A stretch of 64,000 bases of DNA from the NCBI RefSeq assembly GCF_000010645.1, contig NC_011565.1:1-64000 (forward strand). The letters are read 5' to 3'. Below, piece after piece: positions 29,694-40,726 of this stretch. Position numbers and translations under genes: made by a program. The notes under the pieces are model-generated. The model searched no databases, was not told the origin of the DNA, and saw only the letters and a program-made list of their open reading frames with translations. The stretch comes from Candidatus Azobacteroides pseudotrichonymphae genomovar. CFP2 (GTDB lineage Bacteria; Bacteroidota; Bacteroidia; Bacteroidales; Azobacteroidaceae). How positions within the stretch are numbered: position 1 is the stretch's first letter; each line of letters opens with the position of its first letter.

Positions 29694-30947
29694 ATGGAAA
29701 TCGATTTAAGATTTAAGATTAAAAAAGTGAGATATTTTATCTTCTTCCTTTTATGTGTATCAACACTTTATACCTCTAAAGCTAGTAAAACAGACGATTT
29801 ACAAGTGAGTTTGTTGACTGTTATGCCTTATAGTAATAAAGTATATACTATTTACGGACACAGTGTTTTGCGAATCCATAATTTGAAACAGAATACGGAT
29901 ATTGTTTTTAATTGGGGAACTTTTGGTTTTGATACCCGTTACTTTTTATATCATTTTCTCAAAGGAGAAATTAGTTATTCTCTTAGTAAAACTGACTACT
30001 ATCAATTTCTTCAATGTTACGATCTATTAAAAACTACTATAATAGAACAAATCTTATATCTCTCACCCGAAAGTAAAGAATATCTTTTACAAATGCTTTC
30101 TGTTAATTTACATCCCAAAAATCGAGCATATCATTACAATTTTTTGAAAGACAATTGTACTACTCATATCCGAAATTCTATCGAAAAAACAATAGGGGCT
30201 CCTTTAGATATTGCCGATAATACTCATTTAAAGACTATTCGCCAATTGATACATTCCTATACTTATCCTTATCCTTGGATGACCTTTGGTATTGATCTAT
30301 TAGTTGGAAGCGAAGCGGATAAACCTATCCGCAAACGAGAATCACTATTCCTCCCTATGCAATTAAAAAAAGTAGTAGATAATTTTACATATAATTCGGG
30401 TGATTCCCTTGTTGTTTCATCTCTTCTAATTTCACAATCTAATGATAGAAAAAACATTCGTTCATCATTCTGGCATTCTCCAATACAAATTGGTTGGCTA
30501 ATTTTGTGTATATACGGAACTATGATTAGTGCAACAACTATAGGTATTTGCAAATACCAAAAGTCAAGAATTGCTTCTGATATATTCAGAATTACAAAAG
30601 TATGTTTTGCATTTCTATTTCTCTCAGCTGCTGGAGTCGGAAGTTTAATCCTGTTTCTTGTTTTGTTTTCTTATCATCCTTGTACATCCTCTAATTGGAA
30701 TCTATTTTGGGTACATCCATTCCATTTTATTGCTTTTATTGGTTTTTTTGTTAAAAAACCTTCCTATTGGAAAACTATATATCTGTATCACTGGTTCAAT
30801 CTAGTATTATTATTTGCATTATTATTAGGATTAAGGAAATCTTGGTTACCACAAAATTTAAATCCGGCTATAGTCCCCTATGCACTTTGTTTGATGTTAG
30901 CATCTTTGTCTTATTTGATATACAAATACAAAAAAATGTTGAAGTAA
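29694..30947 (+). CDS. DUF4105 membrane protein
   Basis: The 417-residue protein starts with a hydrophobic signal-like segment (about residues 14-32), then a periplasmic domain of the DUF4105/Lnb N-terminal type: TIYGHSVLRIHN, NWGTFGF, FLKGEISYSL and DNCTTHIRNSI. From about residue 265 it has several membrane segments. The His and Cys residues in GHS and DNCTTH suggest a papain-like hydrolase, but no activity is established for the family as far as I know. A TAATTTTG box resembling the -7 consensus lies at 29678-29685, only eight bases before the ATG. Confidence 0.82.
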   Translation: MEIDLRFKIKKVRYFIFFLLCVSTLYTSKASKTDDLQVSLLTVMPYSNKVYTIYGHSVLRIHNLKQNTDIVFNWGTFGFDTRYFLYHFLKGEISYSLSKTDYYQFLQCYDLLKTTIIEQILYLSPESKEYLLQMLSVNLHPKNRAYHYNFLKDNCTTHIRNSIEKTIGAPLDIADNTHLKTIRQLIHSYTYPYPWMTFGIDLLVGSEADKPIRKRESLFLPMQLKKVVDNFTYNSGDSLVVSSLLISQSNDRKNIRSSFWHSPIQIGWLILCIYGTMISATTIGICKYQKSRIASDIFRITKVCFAFLFLSAAGVGSLILFLVLFSYHPCTSSNWNLFWVHPFHFIAFIGFFVKKPSYWKTIYLYHWFNLVLLFALLLGLRKSWLPQNLNPAIVPYALCLMLASLSYLIYKYKKMLK

Positions 30948-31008
30948 GTAATAGAGAGGGTTCAAACGATTGATAAATAAATTCAAGAAGTTATACATTT
31001 ATACGGCG

Positions 31009-31941
31009 ATGAAAATTATATGTGATTTTTCCTTAATAGAAGAATCAACTACTGCAACGGTGGGTTTCTTTGATGGAGTCCATCTTGGACATCGATATCT
31101 TATCAAACTATTAAAAGAATATGCAAAGAAGTCAAAATTAAAAACTGCAATTATTACTTTTCCAATTCACCCATGCAAAATATTACAAAAAGACTATCAA
31201 CCCTTTCTTCTTAATACTTTTGAAGAAAAAGTTAGACGGCTATCTCTTACTGAAATTGATTATTGTTATGTTATTAACTTTACTCAAGAGTTCTCAAAAA
31301 TCACCGCACAAGATTTTATACAACAAATATTACATAAACAATTGCGAATAAAAGAGCTTTTGGTTGGATATGATAATAGATTCGGAAAGGGAAGAATATA
31401 CGGATATAAACAATATGTACAATATGGGAAAAGCTGTGGAATGTCAGTAAGACAAATAGACAAATTACCTGAAAAAGAAGATATTCATAATAGTTCCACT
31501 TCTATTCGTCAATTGCTTATGGAAGGCAAAGTAAAAAAAGCAGCCGATAAGCTGTCTTATTACTATTCTTTGGAAGGTAAAGTGGTACAGGGTAACCAAT
31601 TGGGAAGAACCATTGATTACCCCACTGCCAATATTTCTCTATACGACAAAGAAAAAGTTATTCCTTGCAAAGGAATATACGCTACTTATGTATTCATTAA
31701 AGGAGACAAACATATTGGAATGACTTATATTGGTAAGAGACCAACTATTACCTTCGATGAGGATAATAGAATCGAAGTAAATATTTTTGATTTTGATAAA
31801 AATATTTACGGCAAAAGAATTCGAATAGAATTCTTACAATTTATCCGTCCTGATATTTACTTTCATAATTTGAAAGAACTACAAAAACAATTGGGAAAAG
31901 ACAAAGCAAAGGTGAAAAAAATTATTCCCCTTACCTGGTAA
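31009..31941 (+). CDS. ribF: Bifunctional riboflavin kinase/FAD synthetase
   Basis: RibF converts riboflavin to FMN and then to FAD. The N-terminal adenylyltransferase has VGFFDGVHLGHRYLI and the STSIRQLL motif; the C-terminal kinase has GRTIDYPTANI and GMTYIGKRPT. I start it at the ATG at 31009 (MKIICDFSL), giving 310 residues, because the upstream extension begins only at TTG. It follows the DUF4105 gene by about 60 bases on the same strand. Confidence 0.96.
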   Translation: MKIICDFSLIEESTTATVGFFDGVHLGHRYLIKLLKEYAKKSKLKTAIITFPIHPCKILQKDYQPFLLNTFEEKVRRLSLTEIDYCYVINFTQEFSKITAQDFIQQILHKQLRIKELLVGYDNRFGKGRIYGYKQYVQYGKSCGMSVRQIDKLPEKEDIHNSSTSIRQLLMEGKVKKAADKLSYYYSLEGKVVQGNQLGRTIDYPTANISLYDKEKVIPCKGIYATYVFIKGDKHIGMTYIGKRPTITFDEDNRIEVNIFDFDKNIYGKRIRIEFLQFIRPDIYFHNLKELQKQLGKDKAKVKKIIPLTW

Positions 31942-32258
31942 AAAATAACTTTTATGAAAAAACTCACATTGGCGAAAGTTTTTTTCTATCTAACCCAATT
32001 CTCTACTCTCTTACAATTTACCTATTCTTTCATAACTTGAACTTGAAGGATTTAAAGGATTTATTCCCCCTATTTCATCCATCTCTTTGTTATTTCTCCT
32101 CAATTTTTATCAATTGAATTTCATCGGCCAATCTCGTTAAAATCGCAAAAAAATTACTGATAAATATAATCCAACTATATCTGAATGACATTTTTACATT
32201 ACACACTTCATTGAAAATATTTCTTTGCACAACTAGAACTAGTTAACCAATAAAAATA
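31942..32258. other. Spacer between convergent ribF and gyrB
   Basis: A 317-base AT-rich stretch with stops in all frames. I see no gene, RNA or strong terminator here. Confidence 0.5.
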
Positions 32259-34235
<1,977 letters not shown>

Positions 34236-34238
34236 TTA

Positions 34239-34274
34239 TCTTTACTTATATGTCTCTCTTTACTTATATGTCTC
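34239..34274. repeat. 18-bp perfect tandem duplication upstream of gyrB
   Basis: TCTTTACTTATATGTCTC is repeated head to tail (34239-34256 and 34257-34274). A second local duplication follows: CGCTATCTGCA at 34304-34314 and again at 34319-34329, period 15. Confidence 0.9.
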
Positions 34275-34456
34275 TATGATATCAAATATCAAACTCTACT
34301 TTTCGCTATCTGCATTTCCGCTATCTGCAGAAATACGAATAATTTAACTCGATTCCAATTTAGCTAATTTTTTACCTAAAAATTTTGTGATTATCATTAA
34401 TTTTTATTTTAAATTCGTATTTAATTAATTGTTAATGATCTTAAATCTTATACAAG

Positions 34457-34624
34457 ATGGCTTACGTTATTACAGAAGATTGTATTGCTTGCGGTACTTG
34501 TATCGATGAATGTCCAGTTGAAGCTATCTCGGAAGGAGATATTTATTCAATTGATGCGAATAATTGCACTGAATGTGGTTCATGTGCTAGTGTTTGCCCT
34601 TCTGAAGCAATTACTAAAGGATAA
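34457..34624 (+). CDS. 2[4Fe-4S] ferredoxin
   Basis: This gene encodes a 55-residue bacterial-type ferredoxin, an electron carrier. Two CxxCxxCxxxCP clusters are present: CIACGTCIDECP in the first half and CTECGSCASVCP in the second, the exact spacing for two cubane clusters. The start MAYVITEDC is standard. Neighbours give no hint of its partner. A possible terminator hairpin follows at 34646-34698. Confidence 0.95.
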   Translation: MAYVITEDCIACGTCIDECPVEAISEGDIYSIDANNCTECGSCASVCPSEAITKG

Positions 34625-34645
34625 TTTTCCTTGAAAAGATTCTTA

Positions 34646-34698
34646 AAAAGAAGAGGTACTGTCCAATATCTAAATATATAAAAGATATCTCTTCTTTT
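34646..34698 (+). terminator. Possible terminator after the ferredoxin gene
   Basis: AAAAGAAGAG (34646-34655) pairs with CTCTTCTTTT (34689-34698) around a 33-base loop that contains a second short stem (ATATC/GATAT). The T-rich 3' arm could end the ferredoxin transcript. Confidence 0.35.
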
Positions 34699-35570
34699 AT
34701 TCTCTCTTAAATTCCAAATAGTTTGTTAGTTTGTCTTACTGTTTACTGTCTAACCGAAGTTGATTTGTTGGTTCTTTTCTGCTCGGTGTGCTTTGCAACA
34801 CGTATTCATAAATAAATTATGAATAAATATGGCTTGAGTTAGTAAAAAACAAACGTTTGATACTACTATATTTAATTATGATTTAATCATGAACTATAAT
34901 TTTATAGGTAAAATAACCATAGGATTATCATGGATTTGGGAAAAATTGATAAAAATGCAAGAATTTATGATTAAATATTTCTTGTCTCGCTGAATTTTTG
35001 AAAAGTTACTAATCTCTGTTTACAACAATTGCTTGAACATTGCTCTTTATCCGAAGTACGCAAATAAACAAAGTAAGAAAAAACATCTATAATTTACCTT
35101 GTGGATATCAAACAAAGATTTTACTTTTACATAACTTTGTCCTGGTTAGCTTAATAGGGAGTGGTTTTTGGTTTAGGTGGTTTTGCTGTTTGATTTCTTT
35201 TTGCAAAAGAAAGAACGGAGTGAAGACAATTTTGATACTCAGTTTAATCAACAAAAATCTGTAAATCTGTAATAAAGAAAAAATAACATTAACTGAAAGT
35301 ATGTATATGTTGTATACAGTTTCGTTCGTTATTCCAAATTCTAAACAATAAGAGTTTTTTAATTAAAAAGTTATGAAAAACTACTTGTTTTATCATTCGA
35401 TTTAGTTCTACCAAATATGTAAGTTACAATGTAAGTTACATTGTTGAGTCTTATTTATACATATTGATAGAATGGGAACCGTAGTTCTTCGCAGTGATTT
35501 AAATAAAAAAAAGAGATGCTTTATCAAAAAAGTATCTAAAAGTGTAGAATTATAAAGAAATTATGTGATT
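34699..35570. other. Long spacer with repeats before the DUF4301 gene
   Basis: No intact gene is visible in about 870 bases. TATTCATAA/TTATGAATA form a perfect 9-bp hairpin at 34803-34825. ATGTAAGTTACA is tandemly duplicated at 35417-35440. From 34838 one plus-strand frame runs about 105 codons with only two stops, but its composition is AT-rich and I do not recognise it. Confidence 0.45.
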
Positions 35571-37088
35571 ATGCTGTCACAGACAGATATTAAACAAATT
35601 GAAAGTAGGGGTATATCCATTCGTCAAATTAACGAACAATTAGAATATTTCTATAAAGGATTCCCTTGTTTATCTATTGTTGAATCGGCTTCTACAAATA
35701 AAGGAATAAAGTCCTTATCTGATAAAGAACAGCAAATCTATATAAACAAGTGGTTTTCTTATCTAGATCAGGACAAAATAATAGTCAAATTTGTCCCTGC
35801 TTCTGGGGCTGCTAGTAGGATGTTTAAAGATTTATTTGAATTCCTTTCAGCTAACTATACTGTTCCAACTACCAATTTTGAACAGATCTTTTTTTCCAAA
35901 ATTCATCGATTCGCTTTTTATAAAGATTTAGATCAAATTTGTATTACTAATGAAAAAAAATCTATCAATAAGCTGATAGCCGACAACAATTACAAAACGA
36001 TAGTTGAAAATCTGCTTCTTGAACGGGGACTCAATTATGGTCAGCTTCCTAAAGGGTTAATACTGTTTCATACTAATCCAAATGGTTACCGTACGGCAAT
36101 GGAAGAACACTTAGTAGAAGGTGCTTTCTACGCAGGTAACAAAGTTAGGGAAGTAAGAATACATTTTACTATCTCACCCGAATACAGATCTTGTTTTGAA
36201 TCTTTCCTTAAAGAAAAAATTGATATTTATACTCGCCTATTTAACGTGAAATATCATGTAGATTTTAGTGAGCAAAACCCATCTACCGATACTTTAGCTT
36301 TGGACAAGGAAAACCGCCCTTTTCGTGATAAAAATAATTTAGTATTCCGTCCAGGTGGACATGGAGCATTAATAGAAAATTTAAACAATATTATTGCTGA
36401 CATAGTTTTTATAAAAAATATAGATAATGTTGTCCCTGATTCTTTTAAAGCAAAAACCATTCGATATAAACAATTGCTTGCAGGTGTGCTAGTGACTTAT
36501 CAAGAAAGAATATTCGATTATCTAAATCTGATTGATTCTGGAAAATATATACATGAAAACTTGTTGGAAATGTTACTTTTTCTCCAAAACGACCTATGTA
36601 TCAAAAATCCGGAAATCAAACATTTGGAAGATGGAGAACTAGTATTGTATATCAAATCTAAATTAAATCGCCCCTTACGAGTTTGTGGAATGGTACGCAA
36701 TGAGGGAGAACCTGGAGGCGGTCCATTTTTGACAGTCAATCCAGACGGTACAACTTCTTTACAAATATTAGAAAGTTCTCAAATCGATTTGAAAGATCCT
36801 GAAAAAAGAGCTTTATTCAAAAATGGGACACACTTCAATTCCGTAGACTTAGTTTGTACTCTAAAAAATTACAAGGGAGAGAAATTTGACTTATTCAAAC
36901 ATGTAAATAAGAACACCGGATTTATCTCTTTAAAATCAAAAAATGGGAAACAGCTCAAAGCATTAGAACTACCGGGTCTATGGAATGGAGCTATGTCAGA
37001 TTGGAATACAATATTTGTAGAGGTACCGATAGAAACTTTCAATCCTGTAAAAACAGTTAATGACTTATTGCGTCCGGAACATCAATAA
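35571..37088 (+). CDS. DUF4301 family protein
   Basis: The 505-residue protein matches the Bacteroidetes DUF4301 family in length and in motifs such as VKFVPASGAASRMFKDL, GLILFHTNPNGYRTAMEEHLVEG, RPGGHGALIENLN and RNEGEPGGGPF. The PASGAASRM segment and RPGGHGAL resemble sugar-nucleotide or nucleotidyl-transfer enzymes, but no reaction is established to my knowledge. The start is the ATG at 35571; a GTG two codons earlier (35565) opens the frame. Its 3' end overlaps the convergent dapA gene by 24 bases. Confidence 0.85.
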   Translation: MLSQTDIKQIESRGISIRQINEQLEYFYKGFPCLSIVESASTNKGIKSLSDKEQQIYINKWFSYLDQDKIIVKFVPASGAASRMFKDLFEFLSANYTVPTTNFEQIFFSKIHRFAFYKDLDQICITNEKKSINKLIADNNYKTIVENLLLERGLNYGQLPKGLILFHTNPNGYRTAMEEHLVEGAFYAGNKVREVRIHFTISPEYRSCFESFLKEKIDIYTRLFNVKYHVDFSEQNPSTDTLALDKENRPFRDKNNLVFRPGGHGALIENLNNIIADIVFIKNIDNVVPDSFKAKTIRYKQLLAGVLVTYQERIFDYLNLIDSGKYIHENLLEMLLFLQNDLCIKNPEIKHLEDGELVLYIKSKLNRPLRVCGMVRNEGEPGGGPFLTVNPDGTTSLQILESSQIDLKDPEKRALFKNGTHFNSVDLVCTLKNYKGEKFDLFKHVNKNTGFISLKSKNGKQLKALELPGLWNGAMSDWNTIFVEVPIETFNPVKTVNDLLRPEHQ

Positions 37089-37955
37089 AGCTTTTTTTAT
37101 TCTCTCATATGTCGCTTCTAATACAGGTACTAAAGGTAAACGAAGTTTATTTTCAATAAAACCCATCACATTTAACATACCTTTCACCCCTGCAGGATTA
37201 CCTTCTATAAATAATAACTCAAACAGTTCTGCAAATTGGCCATGAATAATACGAGCATTATCGCTATCTCCATTTAAAGCAAGACGTATCATTTTTCCAA
37301 ATTCTTTAGGAAAAACATTCCCGATAACAGAAATTACACCCACCGCTCCTATCCCTATTAAAGATAATGAAAGTTCATCATCCCCAGAAAGCACCTGAAA
37401 GCCGCTAGGTTTATTTTCGATAATTACACCTATCTGATCTATATTCCCGGAAGCTTCTTTTATAGCAACTATATTCTCAAAATCATTAGCAAGAAGTAAA
37501 CTGGTTTCAGCGGTCATATTTACACCTGTTCTACTAGGGACATTATAAAGGATGATTGGCAAAGACGTAGCTTGTGCAATATATTTAAAATGTTGGTATA
37601 TCCCGTCCTGAGTAGGTTTATTGTAATACGGAACTACTGAAAGAATAGCATCAATTTTACCGAAATCTTCTGTATTAAGCTTATGAATTACAGCTTGTGT
37701 ATTATTTCCCCCTACACCTACAACGATAGGAATACGTTCTCTAACTATAGAGACAACCAATCGAACAATTTCTTTTTGTTCCTCATAAGAAAGTGTAGGA
37801 GTTTCTGCTGTTGTACCCAAAACAATCAAATAATCGATACCATTCTGCAACTGGTAGTCCACTAAGTAAGACAAAGCCGGATAGTCGACAGTACCATCAC
37901 ATTTAAACGGAGTAATAAGAGCTACTCCCATTCCTCGAAGAACAATTTGCCTCAT
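37065..37955 (-). CDS. dapA: 4-hydroxy-tetrahydrodipicolinate synthase
   Basis: DapA joins pyruvate and aspartate semialdehyde, committing carbon to lysine and diaminopimelate. The 296-residue barrel has LGTTAETPTLSYEEQ, the catalytic Tyr in ILYNVPSRTGVN and the Schiff-base Lys in VAIKEASGN. Its last 24 bases overlap the end of the convergent DUF4301 gene. On the minus strand TAACTTTG (37980-37987) matches the -7 box TAnnTTTG, 25 bases before the ATG. Confidence 0.96.
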   Translation of the reverse strand: MRQIVLRGMGVALITPFKCDGTVDYPALSYLVDYQLQNGIDYLIVLGTTAETPTLSYEEQKEIVRLVVSIVRERIPIVVGVGGNNTQAVIHKLNTEDFGKIDAILSVVPYYNKPTQDGIYQHFKYIAQATSLPIILYNVPSRTGVNMTAETSLLLANDFENIVAIKEASGNIDQIGVIIENKPSGFQVLSGDDELSLSLIGIGAVGVISVIGNVFPKEFGKMIRLALNGDSDNARIIHGQFAELFELLFIEGNPAGVKGMLNVMGFIENKLRLPLVPVLEATYERIKKALLMFRTQ

Positions 37956-38065
37956 TCAGTTAAAAAAATGAACAATAAGCAAAGTTAAAATATTTTAAAT
38001 ACAAAATCGATTACATTAGAACCAAATTCTCTATCTTTTATGCTCAAAAACCGGACTAAATAAAA

Positions 38066-38097
38066 ATTGTTTTGCTAATAAATACTGTATATATTTG
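38066..38097 (+). promoter_or_regulatory. Possible promoter of queF
   Basis: ATTG at 38066-38069, a 20-base spacer, and TATATTTG at 38090-38097 fit the Bacteroidetes promoter form TTTG-N19-21-TAnnTTTG. Transcription would start near 38104, giving a leader of about 190 bases before queF. In that leader TTTCTCCT (38183-38190) pairs perfectly with AGGAGAAA (38220-38227). Confidence 0.45.
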
Positions 38098-38293
38098 CAC
38101 ATACAGTTATCCTTCAAATCATAAGTTTTATTTAAATCTGTTATCATACAGATATTACCACATCTTTCTTTCAAAAAAGCAGTTTCTCCTTTTATCTCTT
38201 CTACTTAAATAAAAAAATGAGGAGAAATTAAAATAATAATAGATTTTGTTTATGATTATGATCCTTTAACACCATACAAAACACAAATATCAT

Positions 38294-38759
38294 ATGAACT
38301 TGACAATTCATGGCAGAAAAACAGAATACAGACCGACCTATAATCCTAATTTATTAGAAATTTTTTCTAACAAGCATCCTGAAAACGATTATTGGATGAA
38401 ATTTAACTGTCCAGAATTTACTAGTATATGTCCTATTACAGGACAACCGAATTTTGCGACAATTACTATAGGATAGGACACATCCCCAACACCAAAATGG
38501 TAGAGAGCAAAAGCTTGGAATTGTATTTACTTAGCTTTCACAATCGTGGGGCCTTTCATTGGGACTGTGCAAATATGATAATATGATTATGAAAGATTTG
38601 ATTGTATCAATGTCGCCTAAATACACTGAAGTCGCCGGATTACTCACTCCATGCGATTGGATTAGCATCTTTCCTTATCCCAACTATGGGAAACCAAAAA
38701 GTGAATCTGAACAATTGGCAAAAACAAGACTTTTTTCTCACAATGGTATAAAACAATAA
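38294..38759 (+). pseudogene. queF: 7-cyano-7-deazaguanine reductase QueF, two frameshifts
   Basis: QueF reduces preQ0 to preQ1 in queuosine synthesis. The 5' part encodes [17 protein letters not shown] and [11 protein letters not shown], with the catalytic Cys; the middle has [18 protein letters not shown] and DCANM; the 3' part has PYPNYGKP. These lie in three different frames. The first shift is a perfect 5-bp duplication (ATAGG twice, 38468-38477), which creates a stop. The second is an 8-bp duplication (AATATGAT twice, 38572-38587). Removing one copy of each gives a continuous 150-residue QueF of normal length. The usual catalytic Asp of GQPD is Asn, another sign of decay. Confidence 0.92.
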
Positions 38760-39862
38760 AATTTGTTCATTTATTTTACCTTTTTTTGAAAACTTTACAA
38801 ATGAAGACCACAAATAAAAATATTAATTTATAAAAGTCTGAATTCTTTTATAACTTTTGCAAGAGAGTTTCTCAAAAAATAGTGACATATTCCCTTTTTC
38901 TTTGCTGTAAAATTTATTACTCAGGTACTTCTCTAGAAGATATGAGTATAGATAGAGTATGGGAAAAAAGGGCAACCAATAAAATTAAAGTAAGATGCCC
39001 GCTCTATTGGGAGAGGATATTCAACATTTTGATCAATTAAAAATTGTGATAATGGCTTACTATTATTACATTATGCTGTTATTACATTAGTTTTACATAA
39101 ACGTCACAAAAAAGCACGACGATGTTTTGGTTAAATCTGTTGGTCAGTTAATGTAATGGATTATGTGTTCCGTATGAACATTTACCAATGTCATAAATAA
39201 ATGAAGTACAACTCTCTAGAGAGAGAGAGCTGCTTTGATCTGTGTAGAAAAAGAGAAGGGGGGGGGGGGAGATATAGGCTTTTAATGACTATGAGGACAT
39301 AAGCACAAAGGTAAGTGCATAACGGAGAGTATGTTAGGGAACATATATGGAACGAAAAGATTTCTCCCTCTTGAAATTTTTTATCACAATCAAAGCTAAT
39401 GAGATGCGTGTTTCTTGGCAAGGCTAACAATAAATGCCATTTGAAAAGTGGTGATGAACCAATGCTTTAGAAGCAATGTTAGTTAGTTAGTTAGTCAGTC
39501 AGGTAGCATAATAAAAATTAGAAAAACAATCAAACAAAAAATAATTATGAACAAGGACACGAAATTCATCTTCATCCGGTTTCCTATCAGCCCTTACTTT
39601 TGCGAATCAGTTACTCTCCAACCATCATGGCCGATTAATATACTCTCATAAAGATTATGGGAAGAAAAAGAAGAAAACTATAAATCCAATTGTAGTATGC
39701 TACTAATTACAATCCCAAATTCCCAAATTAAAGAAAGAAAATTTTTTGATATTACGGGTATTATGAAAGATGTGTATAAACGATAATCGTCATAATTTTC
39801 TATATCAATAAATAGCGAATTAAAATAATTTATCTCTCAAAAAATATATTAAAATAAAAACC
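38760..39862. other. Long spacer queF-hisG with G12 and short repeats
   Basis: No intact gene is visible in 1.1 kb. Features seen are TTATTACATTA repeated with a period of 16 (39063-39089), a run of 12 G (39258-39269), and six tetramer units, four GTTA then two GTCA (39478-39501). A 34-codon frame starts at 39547 in the hisG leader, but it has no His codon run. Some frames look faintly protein-like but I could not identify them. Confidence 0.5.
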
Positions 39863-40714
39863 ATGTTGCGAATTGCAATTCAAACAAAAGGTCGGATGCA
39901 CGAAAAAACAGCTGTTTTACTCAATGAAGTCGGTATTAGACTCCCAGCAGCAAAAAGAACATTGTTGATACAATCAAATACATTTCCGGCAGAGATTCTT
40001 TTCCTTAGAGACGACGATATTCCCCAAGCAGTTGCTAACGGAGTAGCTGATGTGGGAATTGTTGGTGAAAACGAATTCCATGAAAAAAAACAAGAAGCAA
40101 TCGTAATAAAACAATTAGGATTTAGTCATTGTCGTCTTTCATTAGCTATTCCCAAAGAAGAAGAATATCCAGGCTTACACTGGTTTTTTAAAAAAAAAAT
40201 AGCAACCTCTTACCCAAAAATTTTATCGGCTTTTTTAAAAAAAAATGCTATTGAAGCAGATATCCATTTTATAAATGGATCAGTAGAAATTTCGCCTGGA
40301 ATAGGATTATCTGATGCAATATTTGATATTGTCAGTTCAGGAAGTACTTTGATCAGTAATCATTTAAAAGAAGTTGAGATAGTAATGTATTCTGAAGCAA
40401 TACTGATTAGCAACAAAAAGCTGGATGAAAAGAAGAATAAAATACTACAGGAATTGATCTTCCGCATAGATGCTGTTCAAACTGCCAATGATAAAAAATA
40501 CATTCTTTTAAACGCTCCGAATGATAGTTTGCAAGAAATATTTCAAATTCTTCCCGGTATGAAAAGTCCAACAATTTTTCCTTTAGCCAAAAAGGGATGG
40601 AGTTCCATTCATTCCGTAATTAGTGAGAAACAATCTTGGGAAATTATTAATAAGCTAAAAAATGCCGGTGCTGAAGGAATCCTTATTGTCCCTATTGAAA
40701 AAATGATTTTATAA
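39863..40714 (+). CDS. hisG: ATP phosphoribosyltransferase, long form
   Basis: HisG starts histidine synthesis by joining ATP and PRPP. The 283-residue length is the long form, whose C-terminal ACT-like domain (from about residue 210) allows feedback by histidine. The PRPP loop region appears in DAIFDIVSSGSTLISNHL, and the start LRIAIQTKGRMHEKT is standard. Two slippery tracts (six T then nine or ten A) lie about 50 bases apart near 40185-40250, yet the frame is intact. It leads hisG-hisD-hisC-hisB. Confidence 0.96.
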   Translation: MLRIAIQTKGRMHEKTAVLLNEVGIRLPAAKRTLLIQSNTFPAEILFLRDDDIPQAVANGVADVGIVGENEFHEKKQEAIVIKQLGFSHCRLSLAIPKEEEYPGLHWFFKKKIATSYPKILSAFLKKNAIEADIHFINGSVEISPGIGLSDAIFDIVSSGSTLISNHLKEVEIVMYSEAILISNKKLDEKKNKILQELIFRIDAVQTANDKKYILLNAPNDSLQEIFQILPGMKSPTIFPLAKKGWSSIHSVISEKQSWEIINKLKNAGAEGILIVPIEKMIL

Positions 40715-40726
40715 TCTCTATCATCG

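Noticed and set aside
34838..35152. Long plus-strand frame with two stops downstream of the ferredoxin gene
   Set aside because: Composition is Phe/Ile/Leu/Lys-rich as expected from AT-rich sequence, and no motif is recognisable.
39191..39430. 79-codon minus-strand frame over the G12 run
   Set aside because: It depends on the G12 run coding for Pro repeats and has no conserved feature.
39547..39651. 34-codon frame in the hisG leader as a histidine attenuator peptide
   Set aside because: It has no run of His codons and I cannot draw convincing alternative stem-loops; kept only as a note in the spacer entry.
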